From contig JAAXHZ010000120.1 of assembly GCA_012270625.1 (NCBI GenBank), forward strand, positions 1 to 21,012: a stretch of DNA of 21,012 bases, given 5' to 3'. Below the pieces are notes generated by a model. The model did not search any database and was not told the DNA's origin. It worked only from the letters and a program-made list of their open reading frames with translations. Source of the stretch: Dehalococcoidia bacterium. GTDB lineage: Bacteria; Chloroflexota; Dehalococcoidia; SAR202; UBA11138. Shown here piece by piece: positions 14,348-21,012 of the stretch; position 1 is the stretch's first letter; each line of letters begins with the position of its first letter. The translations under genes were made by a program, and so were the position numbers.

Positions 14348-14489
14348 GAGAGAAGTGCAAAACTCCGAACTCTAGCCGTTATTCTCGCGAAAGCGGGAAT
14401 CCATAGGTCAGCAACCATGGTTCGTCGTACTGGACTCCCGCTTTCGCGGGAGTGACGAGACCCCGCTAAATGAGTTTTGCACTTCTCTA
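14348..14489. mobile_element. MITE-like element, 142 bp, with terminal inverted repeats and 7-bp duplication
   Basis: Perfect 17-base terminal inverted repeats: AGAGAAGTGCAAAACTC (14349-14365) and its complement (14472-14488). The element is flanked by direct copies of CAGAAGT (14341-14347 and 14490-14496), a plausible target-site duplication. Inside is a second, imperfect inverted repeat: 14383-14403 and 14431-14451, with core CGCGAAAGCGGGA. That core resembles the dispersed GCGGGAATCC-type palindromes found in many bacterial genomes. There is no coding capacity, so any movement would depend on a transposase elsewhere. It sits between the divergent prfB and deacylase promoters. Confidence 0.6.
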
Positions 14490-14591
14490 CAGAAGTAGGT
14501 GGAGAGGAGATTAGGAGCGGGCGCCTCTCCGGATCGCCCTGATGATGACGCATCTGGGACTCACGCAATTTTCTATGGAACGGCAACAGTG

Positions 14592-14597
14592 TACAAT
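14592..14597 (+). promoter_or_regulatory. -10 box candidate for the N-acyl-D-amino-acid deacylase
   Basis: TACAAT at 14592-14597 with only a weak -35 (TTTCTA, 14570-14575, 16-base spacer). Initiation near 14604 would leave about 26 bases, including the ribosome binding site AGAGGTGG (14618-14625). Confidence 0.4.
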
Positions 14598-14629
14598 CGC
14601 TGCCTAAAGTGAAACTCAGAGGTGGACAC

Positions 14630-16192
14630 ATGCTCGACATTCTGATTCGTAACGGACTAATTATCGATGGTACAGGAAATCCCGGCTACTACGGATCGGT
14701 CGGAGTCGAAGGCGATACTATCAAGGTCTTTCGAGGCTCTGTCGGAGACGTAGAGGCGGCCCGTGAGATCGACGCTACGGGGCTGACAGTCTGCCCAGGA
14801 TTTATCGACATGCATGCCCACTCCGGCCTGGTGCTGCTGTCGGAGCCAGAGCACGAGCCGAAGGTCAGGCAAGGAATTACCACGGAGCTGATCGGCGTCG
14901 ATGGTAACTCATACGCGCCCTTCAGGTCGCAAGAAGATTTCAGGCGGTTCGTCGAACTCAACTCAGGACTAGACGGCAACCCTCCCCTGCCCGGTTCGTG
15001 GTCAACGGTCGAGCAGTACCTAAACATGTTCGACCGGAAGTCGGCAGTCAACATCGCTTACATCCTCGGGAACTCGCCGGTGCGAATTGACGCCGTCGGG
15101 TGGGAATCCACCCCAGCTACGGCGAGCGACATCGCGAACATGAAGGCGATAGTCCGCGAGGCGATGCAGGAGGGCGCGATCGGCATGTCCACCGGGCTGG
15201 ACTATCCACCCGGCGGGTACGCCTCCACAGACGAGCTCGTCGAACTGTCAAAGCAGGTCGCCGACATGGGCGGTATCTACCATACGCATGTCCGATACAA
15301 GTCGGGCGACATGTTCTTGGACCCGTTCAAGGAGGCGATCGAGATCGGCGAGCGGAGCGGTGTGCCTGTTCACATCACGCACTTTTACCAGAAGGCGCCG
15401 TCTCCGGGCGGGGCGCCCCAGCTGCTGGGTCTGGTCGAGGAGGCGTCGGCTTCAGGTCAGGACGTGACTTTCGACAGCTACCCCTACAGCCTCGGAAGCA
15501 CTCGAATCCTGATTGTCTTCCCGGACTGGATTCATGAGGGAGGGCCGGAGCGACTCAAACAGGCGCTTGCCGACGAAGACGCTCGCGAGCGACTGCGTGG
15601 CGAAGTGGCGCCGCGCGCGCCCACCTGGCATGACATGTGGCTGACCTACTTCAAAAGTCCAGAGAATCACCAGTACGAGGGGAGGTCGATCGCGGAGATC
15701 GCGGAGATGCGAGAGCAGGACCCTGTCGATGCGCTGTGCGACCTCCTGATCGAAGAGGACCTCCAGACTTGCTACGTGGCAGAGGGTCTGAACCAGAAGA
15801 CGCTGCCAGCGTTCGTAACGCACCCGCTGTCGATGGTGGGCAGCGACGCGGTGCTGCTCGGCGATTTTCCGAGTCCACGCACCTACGGCTGCTTCCCAGT
15901 CATCCTGGCTGAGTACGTGCGAGATGAGCGACAGATGTCCCTGCCAAGCGCCATACGAAAGATGACCTCGTTCCCGGCCCAAAGACTGGGACTCCAGGAC
16001 AGAGGTGTGCTGCGCGACGGCATGAACGCGGACATCACCGTTTTCGACGCAAGCTCTGTCCGAGCGCCCGCCACACGCACGAATCCGAAGCAGTTCCCGA
16101 TCGGCATCGAGTACGTCATCGTCAACGGGACCGTGGTGATCGATGGCGGCCGTCACACGGGGGCACTGCCCGGTCGGGCGATACGGCAGTAG
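14630..16192 (+). CDS. N-acyl-D-amino-acid deacylase / D-aminoacylase family amidohydrolase
   Basis: 520-residue zinc amidohydrolase predicted to hydrolyse N-acyl-D-amino acids or related amides. The small beta-domain start (MLDILIRNGLIIDGTGNPGY) and end (GMNADITVFDAS, VIVNGTVVIDGG) flank the barrel. Metal and catalytic segments are FIDMHAHSGL, GITTELIGVDGNSYAPF, GGIYHTHVRYKSGDMFLDPFKE, VPVHITHFYQ and GSDAVLLGDFPSPRTYG. The order matches D-aminoacylases, but the exact ligand set is inferred. The ATG at 14630 is chosen because AGAGGTGG (14618-14625) lies just upstream; a GTG at 14609 would add seven residues containing that site. No signal peptide, so cytoplasmic. It converges on the acylase/CocE fusion with a five-base gap. 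Dihydropyrimidinase-like substrates cannot be excluded. Confidence 0.9.
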   Translation: MLDILIRNGLIIDGTGNPGYYGSVGVEGDTIKVFRGSVGDVEAAREIDATGLTVCPGFIDMHAHSGLVLLSEPEHEPKVRQGITTELIGVDGNSYAPFRSQEDFRRFVELNSGLDGNPPLPGSWSTVEQYLNMFDRKSAVNIAYILGNSPVRIDAVGWESTPATASDIANMKAIVREAMQEGAIGMSTGLDYPPGGYASTDELVELSKQVADMGGIYHTHVRYKSGDMFLDPFKEAIEIGERSGVPVHITHFYQKAPSPGGAPQLLGLVEEASASGQDVTFDSYPYSLGSTRILIVFPDWIHEGGPERLKQALADEDARERLRGEVAPRAPTWHDMWLTYFKSPENHQYEGRSIAEIAEMREQDPVDALCDLLIEEDLQTCYVAEGLNQKTLPAFVTHPLSMVGSDAVLLGDFPSPRTYGCFPVILAEYVRDERQMSLPSAIRKMTSFPAQRLGLQDRGVLRDGMNADITVFDASSVRAPATRTNPKQFPIGIEYVIVNGTVVIDGGRHTGALPGRAIRQ

Positions 16193-16197
16193 ATGAG

Positions 16198-19100
16198 CTA
16201 TCTGGCCACGGGCAGCGCTATGTGAGACGCCCGGCCGGGGCTGTGGTGGATCGTCTGGAGGGCCGCTTCGTAGGTTCGGTCTGTGCCGAGGGGTGCGCCA
16301 GTGTTGTGGTTGACGTCGAACCTGGGCCAGTTGCTCGAGCTGATGTCCACGCGGATACGATGCCCGGCGACGAACGTGTTCGACGTGGGATACAGCTCGA
16401 ACTCGAACTCGCATATCTCCCCGGGATCCATGAATTCAGGCTCGTCATATCCGTTCCTGTAGCGCGCGCGAATGATGGAGTCGGTGATGTTGATTGCCAG
16501 CCCCTCCGGGTACTCGGACGCGGGCGGATAGACATCGATCAGCTTGGCGGTGAAGTCGGTGTCAACTGCCGATGACGACGCCCACAGCCTGACGGTGATA
16601 GGTCCGGTGACCTCTACGTCCGCCTCAAGGGGAGGTGTCTGGAACGTGAGTACGTCATGCCTGGCGTTCAGGGGCTGGTGGTCCTCAGTTCCGTAGAAAC
16701 GGGTAGGATCGCCACGCTGGTCGTAGGCGCCCGGCTCCATGATGGGATTGGCCGCCGAGATGCCGCCTCCGATTGTGGGGACGGGATCGGACGGGTCGAA
16801 GACGTAGGACGTGCAGGACTGCTCATCGTCTCCCGGCTGTTTGCGGGACAGCGTGCCATCGCCGTGAATGTAATAGGGCACGAATCGCGTGCTTGGCACC
16901 GGCCAGTCGTCGGCACCGGTCCAAAATCCGCCGTGGTTCAGTCTGTGCTCGTCGTTGATGCGGCCGTCGCCGCCACCCATCGTGAAGTAGCGAACTGGAC
17001 TCCAGTCCACGACCTCGGTGCGCATCCCCTTCAAGTGGTGATCGAACCAGGCCAGCTTCAGGTCGTTGTAGTCGATGTGGGCGGTCAGTCCGAAGTCAAT
17101 ATCTCCAGAGTGAGTGATCTCGTATTGGCCGTGCGTCCAGGGGCCCATGAGCAGCCTTTGTGGAGAGGTCTTGAGCCTGCTCAGCTTCATGTAGCTCTCG
17201 GTAGTGTTGCGGGCGTAGGAGTCGTACCATCCGCCGAGGTATAGAGTTGGGACATCGGCGTGTTCATCGTAGTACTCGACGGGCGCATAGCCTCGCTGTT
17301 TCCAGTAGTCTGTGCGCTCGCCGACCGTTTGAAGATCGACGACCCACTGCTCGACGGTCGGAACCCTTCGGAGGATTGTCGTATCCTTGAGGATCGGGAA
17401 GCTCTCAACGACTTCCGGCATTCCATTTTCGAAGATGTTGAGAAGAGCGGCCCTCAGCGCGGGATCAGCCTTGGCTTCCGGACTGGTGGTGGCCATTCTG
17501 TACGCGTAGATCAGGAAGCGCTGCTCGAGGGTCCCGTTGTGGCGCATGGAGCTGGAGAAGTAGTCCGACGCGCCAACTGCAACGATCATGGTCGAAAGAT
17601 GAGGGGGATTCAGGGTCGCCAGGGCGGCCTGGTCAGAGCCAGCGTACGAGTCACCCATAGTTCCGACCTTGCCGTCACTCCAGGACTGGGTACCCAGCCA
17701 CTCGACCGTATCGTAGCCGTCCTCGGCTTCATCGAAGAAGGGCAGCCAGTCGCCCTCGGAGTTGAACCTGCCGCGGACGTCCTGAATCGCGACCACATAG
17801 CCACGCCTGGCGAAGAACTTGCCCTTCGACGTCTGGCGGGCGGCGAGCTTGTCGTAGGGTGTGCGCTCCAGGATTACCGGGAACGGACCGGGGGCAGGGG
17901 CGCCGTTGGTGGCGGGAAGGTACAGATCGGTTGCCAGCCGGGCGCCGTCGCGCATCTCGACCATGACGTCGCGCTGTACCACGACGCCATGCGAGGCGGC
18001 AGACCCTTGATACAGGCCGTCGTCGGACGAAGGGTCGTCAACGCCTGACTCGATGGATCCGGTATCGACGATTGTCGTTTCCACGACGGGCCTGATGGTC
18101 TGGACAGACTCCGCGTCTTCACGTATGCGCTCCCACGAGTAAGTGGCCGGAATCAAATCGACATCGGCCCAGATCGGACCCTGGTCCGCGTAGTGAAGGC
18201 TTCCGGCGTGACCCGACGCGCCGAGCGGAACTATCCAACGAGAGTTGTCCCAGTCGGACGTGTCCCAGACGTAGCGGGCGACGGACGTGCCGGTGATCGC
18301 AAAGAAGTCCCGCACGGTACCCAAAGGGTCTGGAACAACACCGCCGTAACTGCCAGCCTGCGGGGTGTCTCCGTCGCCACTCATGCCGAATCCGGGCGGA
18401 TCCAGAAGATCAGCGGCGTCTGGGAAGATTCCAGAGAGTGGGTGTCGGGGCCTGGTGCTGTGCACTCCGCCCCACTTCCATGACTCTACCTCTGCACCGA
18501 GGCCAAAACGAGGTCTGGAGAGGTCGAGAATAGCATCGTAGAATCCCTGATCCAGTTCGCTGTCCCAGTCCCAATCCCAATCCGGGTCTGGAGGTCGAAT
18601 GACTTCGAACCCACTCTGCAAGTCGGAGATGAGCAGTGATGCAAGCTGTCTGAGGTGACCAGGCGCACCCCGGCCCTCAGCCCCTAGCGCATCTTCGGCC
18701 AGCTCGGCGAACAGTCTGGAAAAGTATCGTCCGTGGATCTCCGATCTGATCATGCTGTAGATGGTGGGCGCGACCAGGTCCCTGTCCATACTGCCGTCCC
18801 AGGCCTTCAGGTATTCGAGACACTTTCGCTCGATTTCGGACATGCCTTCGGGTGACAGATTTGCAAGGAACTTCGAGTACACCTGCGCGGGAATGGACAC
18901 CACTTCCGAGTGTACGGCAGCCATGTCCTCTACCGTGGCATTACGGAGACCGCTCAGCCTGTCTAGAATACGCCTCGCACGGTGATCGGGCGCGAAGCTG
19001 AGTGAAATGTAGTATGGATAGTCGTCGCCAACGATGCGGTTGTTGGCGGTAACGATCAGCCCGTCCTCGGGGTTCCGGATTCGAGCGAGGTCTTCAAAGG

Positions 19101-20514
19101 GAATCGCGCCATCCCACTCGTGGTCGCCTGTCCAGCCGGGAACAGGAAGCCATGCGTTGGCCATCGACCGAATAGGGATCTGACCGCGGTTTAGGTATCC
19201 GATGTCGCCATGAACATCCGCGAAGACGAAGTTGTTGCACGGGTCAACCCAGTCGCGCATGGACTCGTCAACCTCGTCCACGCTCTGAGAGCGCAGCATT
19301 CGTCGCAGGCACTCGAAGCCTAGATTCGGCCCTGAAGTAGCTGTGTACTTGAAAGCCAGACCCATCGAACCGTCGTCGCTTTCGGCAATTATGGGGCCGT
19401 GACCTGTTGACACGACATCGAGCCTAACGTCATCGCCACCCTTGACCGAGACGGTCTCTTCACTAACGGTCGCAGGGCGCCATTCGCCGCGAAACTCGTA
19501 CTCTGTGCCCTGTTCACCCTCGCGCAACTTCTCGACGTAGAGGTCCTGGTAGTCAGCGCCGGCATGAGTGACACACCACGCAACATGCTCGTTGTGGCCG
19601 AAGTGAGGGAAGCCTGGACAGCCCGGGAAGGATAGGCCGATTACGTCGAAGTCGGGACAGGCGATGTGATTCTGATAGTAAACGTTGGGTGTATCCAAGC
19701 CTCGGTGTGGATCCCCAGCGACGAGGGGCTTGCCCGACGCAGTTCGAGAGCCGTGGACCGCCCAGCTATTCGAGCCGCTGTCGTCGTCCTTGAGCCACTC
19801 GACCGCGGCTAGTCCAGTCTCCAGATGGTCTATACCTTCGATAATGTCGGACTCGGATTCCGCGCCCGGCGGGACGATAACAAGCTGACTTGAGAAGCTC
19901 GATGCTCTCTCATCGCCCCAGATGCTCTTGACTCGATCTCGCCACTCCTGACCGTATCCCTTAAGCAGACTTGTCGCGCGCTCAGGACCGAAGGTGTTTA
20001 CCAGCTTTGCGCGCCACGTCTTGCCTTCGAAAACGCCCATCATGATGTGCCTGACCTTGAACACCGCGAGGCAGTCTTGAGGCCTCCATGGGTCCGGCTC
20101 AGCGCCGATCAGAGCGTACTCTACGGGAAGAGCGTCTGAGGACTCCACGAAGGCGTTGACGCCGGCAGCGTACGCCTCGAACATCGCGCGAGCGTCTTCG
20201 GACAGGGCCAACCAGTCCCTTTCGACAGAAGCGCGGATCTGGAATCGACGCATCATGAGGTCATGTTCTACGCCATCGGGCCCGATTAACTCAGCCCATC
20301 TTCCGTAGGCGCGAGCGCGGTCGTAGTCCATGTGCCACAGCCGGTCCTGCGCCGTCGCGAATCCCTGACCAAAGTAGGCATCGTGCTCTGACTCGGCTTT
20401 GACGTGCGGGATGCCGAAGCCGTCTCTCGCGATGGTGACCTCTCCTTCGAGACCCGGGAGGGTCATGTCGGAGACGGTGTCTGGCAGGGCAGAGCTGAAG
20501 GCAGCTGGGGTCAT
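16198..20514 (-). CDS. Fusion hydrolase: penicillin-acylase-type Ntn hydrolase + CocE/NonD alpha/beta hydrolase
   Basis: 1438 residues in one open frame. N-terminal half (about 20-800): penicillin acylase family, with GFGIPHVKAESEHDAYFGQG and QDRLWHMD, then the self-cleavage point Gly247|Ser248 in SGSNSWAV. Ser248 would become the N-terminal nucleophile of the beta chain; GDPH and Asn residues follow as in the family. C-terminal half (about 845-1438): CocE/NonD (X-Pro dipeptidyl-peptidase S15-like) with RDVMVEMRDGARLATDLYLP, Ser956 in MGDSYAGS, Asp1098 in LGGWYDSY, His1128 in MGPWTHGQ, and a C-terminal jelly-roll domain. A low-complexity acidic linker (about 812-840) joins them. Start ATG 20514 has GAGGTG (20523-20528) eight bases upstream. 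No signal peptide is evident, unlike many periplasmic acylases. Likely amide plus ester/peptide hydrolysis; substrate unknown. Confidence 0.9.
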   Translation of the reverse strand: MTPAAFSSALPDTVSDMTLPGLEGEVTIARDGFGIPHVKAESEHDAYFGQGFATAQDRLWHMDYDRARAYGRWAELIGPDGVEHDLMMRRFQIRASVERDWLALSEDARAMFEAYAAGVNAFVESSDALPVEYALIGAEPDPWRPQDCLAVFKVRHIMMGVFEGKTWRAKLVNTFGPERATSLLKGYGQEWRDRVKSIWGDERASSFSSQLVIVPPGAESESDIIEGIDHLETGLAAVEWLKDDDSGSNSWAVHGSRTASGKPLVAGDPHRGLDTPNVYYQNHIACPDFDVIGLSFPGCPGFPHFGHNEHVAWCVTHAGADYQDLYVEKLREGEQGTEYEFRGEWRPATVSEETVSVKGGDDVRLDVVSTGHGPIIAESDDGSMGLAFKYTATSGPNLGFECLRRMLRSQSVDEVDESMRDWVDPCNNFVFADVHGDIGYLNRGQIPIRSMANAWLPVPGWTGDHEWDGAIPFEDLARIRNPEDGLIVTANNRIVGDDYPYYISLSFAPDHRARRILDRLSGLRNATVEDMAAVHSEVVSIPAQVYSKFLANLSPEGMSEIERKCLEYLKAWDGSMDRDLVAPTIYSMIRSEIHGRYFSRLFAELAEDALGAEGRGAPGHLRQLASLLISDLQSGFEVIRPPDPDWDWDWDSELDQGFYDAILDLSRPRFGLGAEVESWKWGGVHSTRPRHPLSGIFPDAADLLDPPGFGMSGDGDTPQAGSYGGVVPDPLGTVRDFFAITGTSVARYVWDTSDWDNSRWIVPLGASGHAGSLHYADQGPIWADVDLIPATYSWERIREDAESVQTIRPVVETTIVDTGSIESGVDDPSSDDGLYQGSAASHGVVVQRDVMVEMRDGARLATDLYLPATNGAPAPGPFPVILERTPYDKLAARQTSKGKFFARRGYVVAIQDVRGRFNSEGDWLPFFDEAEDGYDTVEWLGTQSWSDGKVGTMGDSYAGSDQAALATLNPPHLSTMIVAVGASDYFSSSMRHNGTLEQRFLIYAYRMATTSPEAKADPALRAALLNIFENGMPEVVESFPILKDTTILRRVPTVEQWVVDLQTVGERTDYWKQRGYAPVEYYDEHADVPTLYLGGWYDSYARNTTESYMKLSRLKTSPQRLLMGPWTHGQYEITHSGDIDFGLTAHIDYNDLKLAWFDHHLKGMRTEVVDWSPVRYFTMGGGDGRINDEHRLNHGGFWTGADDWPVPSTRFVPYYIHGDGTLSRKQPGDDEQSCTSYVFDPSDPVPTIGGGISAANPIMEPGAYDQRGDPTRFYGTEDHQPLNARHDVLTFQTPPLEADVEVTGPITVRLWASSSAVDTDFTAKLIDVYPPASEYPEGLAINITDSIIRARYRNGYDEPEFMDPGEICEFEFELYPTSNTFVAGHRIRVDISSSNWPRFDVNHNTGAPLGTDRTYEAALQTIHHSPGRASHIALPVAR

Positions 20515-20620
20515 TCTTGGCGCACCTCGACTGGAAGCAATGTGGTCTCCGACATCCTAACAGCTAACTCTGGAGTCGAGTAGGCGTGTTCCGACCAGAG
20601 GCTGGAGGTAGCAGGCCGCC
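20515..20620. other. Short gap upstream of the fusion hydrolase
   Basis: 106 bases between two minus-strand genes. It holds the GAGGTG ribosome binding site (20523-20528). No convincing promoter or terminator was recognised, so read-through from the upstream amidotransferase-like gene is possible. Confidence 0.5.
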
Positions 20621-21012
20621 TCAGCCAATTGCTGTCAGCGACAGAACCGCGTTCAGAAAGTCCGCCATTTGAGCGCGGTGGACCGGGTAGAAACGCTCGA
20701 ACTCCCTGAGATTGCGGCAGGCTTCCTCCTCGGGATCGAAGCAGTCGCCCATCAAGCCGTAGTCAGAGGCCAGCTCACGGTTCCACACGCGCAGCTCGTC
20801 AAGGGTTAGCTGTGGCTCGAACTGCACGCCATAGGCATCCCTGAACCTGAACGCCATGTCGAAGCGGCGATACCGGCCGTCTCTGCGGAGCATGAATCCT
20901 TCGGCGAGGCGAGTCGCGCCGGTAGGCGTCGAAAAGCACTCTCCGTGCAGGGTGGGCACAAGTGGAGCGGTAATCTTCCCGAACGCCGGATCGCTGTGGC
21001 CATGCTCAGAGA
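20621..21012 (-). CDS. Class-I glutamine amidotransferase-like protein (C-terminal part, runs off the edge)
   Basis: About 130 residues are visible; the frame is open to the right edge, and the GTG at 20959 is internal to the conserved fold. The pattern DPAFGKITAP...VPTLHGECFSTPTGATRLAEG...MAFRF...AYGVQFEPQ matches the C-terminal half of GMP-synthase-like class-I GATases, where the last motif is usually Q-F-H-P-E. Here it reads Q-F-E-P-Q, so the His and Glu of the Cys-His-Glu triad appear replaced. The nucleophile region lies beyond the window. The protein may be a non-hydrolysing homologue or use another residue. It precedes the fusion hydrolase on the same strand by 106 bases. Confidence 0.65.
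   Translation of the reverse strand, partial: SEHGHSDPAFGKITAPLVPTLHGECFSTPTGATRLAEGFMLRRDGRYRRFDMAFRFRDAYGVQFEPQLTLDELRVWNRELASDYGLMGDCFDPEEEACRNLREFERFYPVHRAQMADFLNAVLSLTAIG

Noticed and set aside
15452..16414. A 320-codon minus-strand frame opposite the deacylase
   Set aside because: Antisense to a clear amidohydrolase and running into the fusion gene's 3' end; composition is Arg/His/Ser-rich noise.
17950..18120. Acylase/CocE fusion as two separate genes with an overlooked boundary
   Set aside because: The frame is continuous, there is no stop, and no convincing ribosome binding site was seen before an internal start near residue 851; the linker looks like a true interdomain spacer. An assembly error cannot be fully excluded from sequence alone.

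Overview
The window is about 21 kb of a GC-rich bacterial chromosome with ordinary housekeeping genes (glmU, prfB, a tRNA-Arg) interleaved with catabolic and transport genes. The mix points to an environmental Chloroflexota, most likely the SAR202/Dehalococcoidia side: a PYROXD2-like FAD oxidoreductase, two D-2-hydroxyacid dehydrogenases, a family-5 peptide ABC importer, an N-acyl-D-amino-acid deacylase, a penicillin-acylase/CocE hydrolase and a collagen-like lipoprotein. That placement is inferred from gene content only. No phage, IS transposase, CRISPR or rRNA was seen.

Layout. 1-417: 3' end of an FAD oxidoreductase (+). 526-1806: MFS transporter (+), converging on a D-2-hydroxyacid dehydrogenase (2863-1808, -). 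2864-3087: two back-to-back sigma70-type promoters and an unusual glmU leader (perfect 16-bp palindrome, intrinsic terminator, and a 32-codon leader ORF overlapping the glmU start). 3088-5728: glmU and a CNNM/CorC-type CBS membrane protein (+). 5729-6293: gene-free, with a degenerate tandem/inverted repeat block and a strong hairpin. 7166-6294: collagen-like lipoprotein (-) with a good promoter. 7478-7549: tRNA-Arg(CCG) (+).

14242-7555 (-) reads as one long possible operon: prfB (with an intact +1 programmed frameshift), a solute-binding lipoprotein, two permeases, a D-2-hydroxyacid dehydrogenase and a stand-alone 5'-3' exonuclease. Two of the junctions are overlapping stop/start codons. The importer's ATPase genes are not in the window. 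14243-14629 is a divergent promoter region holding a 142-bp MITE-like element with 17-bp terminal inverted repeats and a 7-bp flanking duplication.

14630-16192 (+) is an N-acyl-D-amino-acid deacylase. It converges on a 1438-residue gene (20514-16198, -) that fuses a complete penicillin-acylase-type Ntn hydrolase to a complete CocE/NonD (X-Pro dipeptidyl-peptidase-like) alpha/beta hydrolase; this is the most unusual protein here. A class-I glutamine-amidotransferase-like gene (minus) runs off the right edge and appears to lack the usual catalytic His.

Together, the importer, the deacylase and the bifunctional amidase/esterase suggest scavenging of peptides, N-acylated amino acids or other amides, with the dehydrogenases acting on resulting 2-oxo/2-hydroxy acids. 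That link is an inference from neighbourhood, not shown by the sequence.
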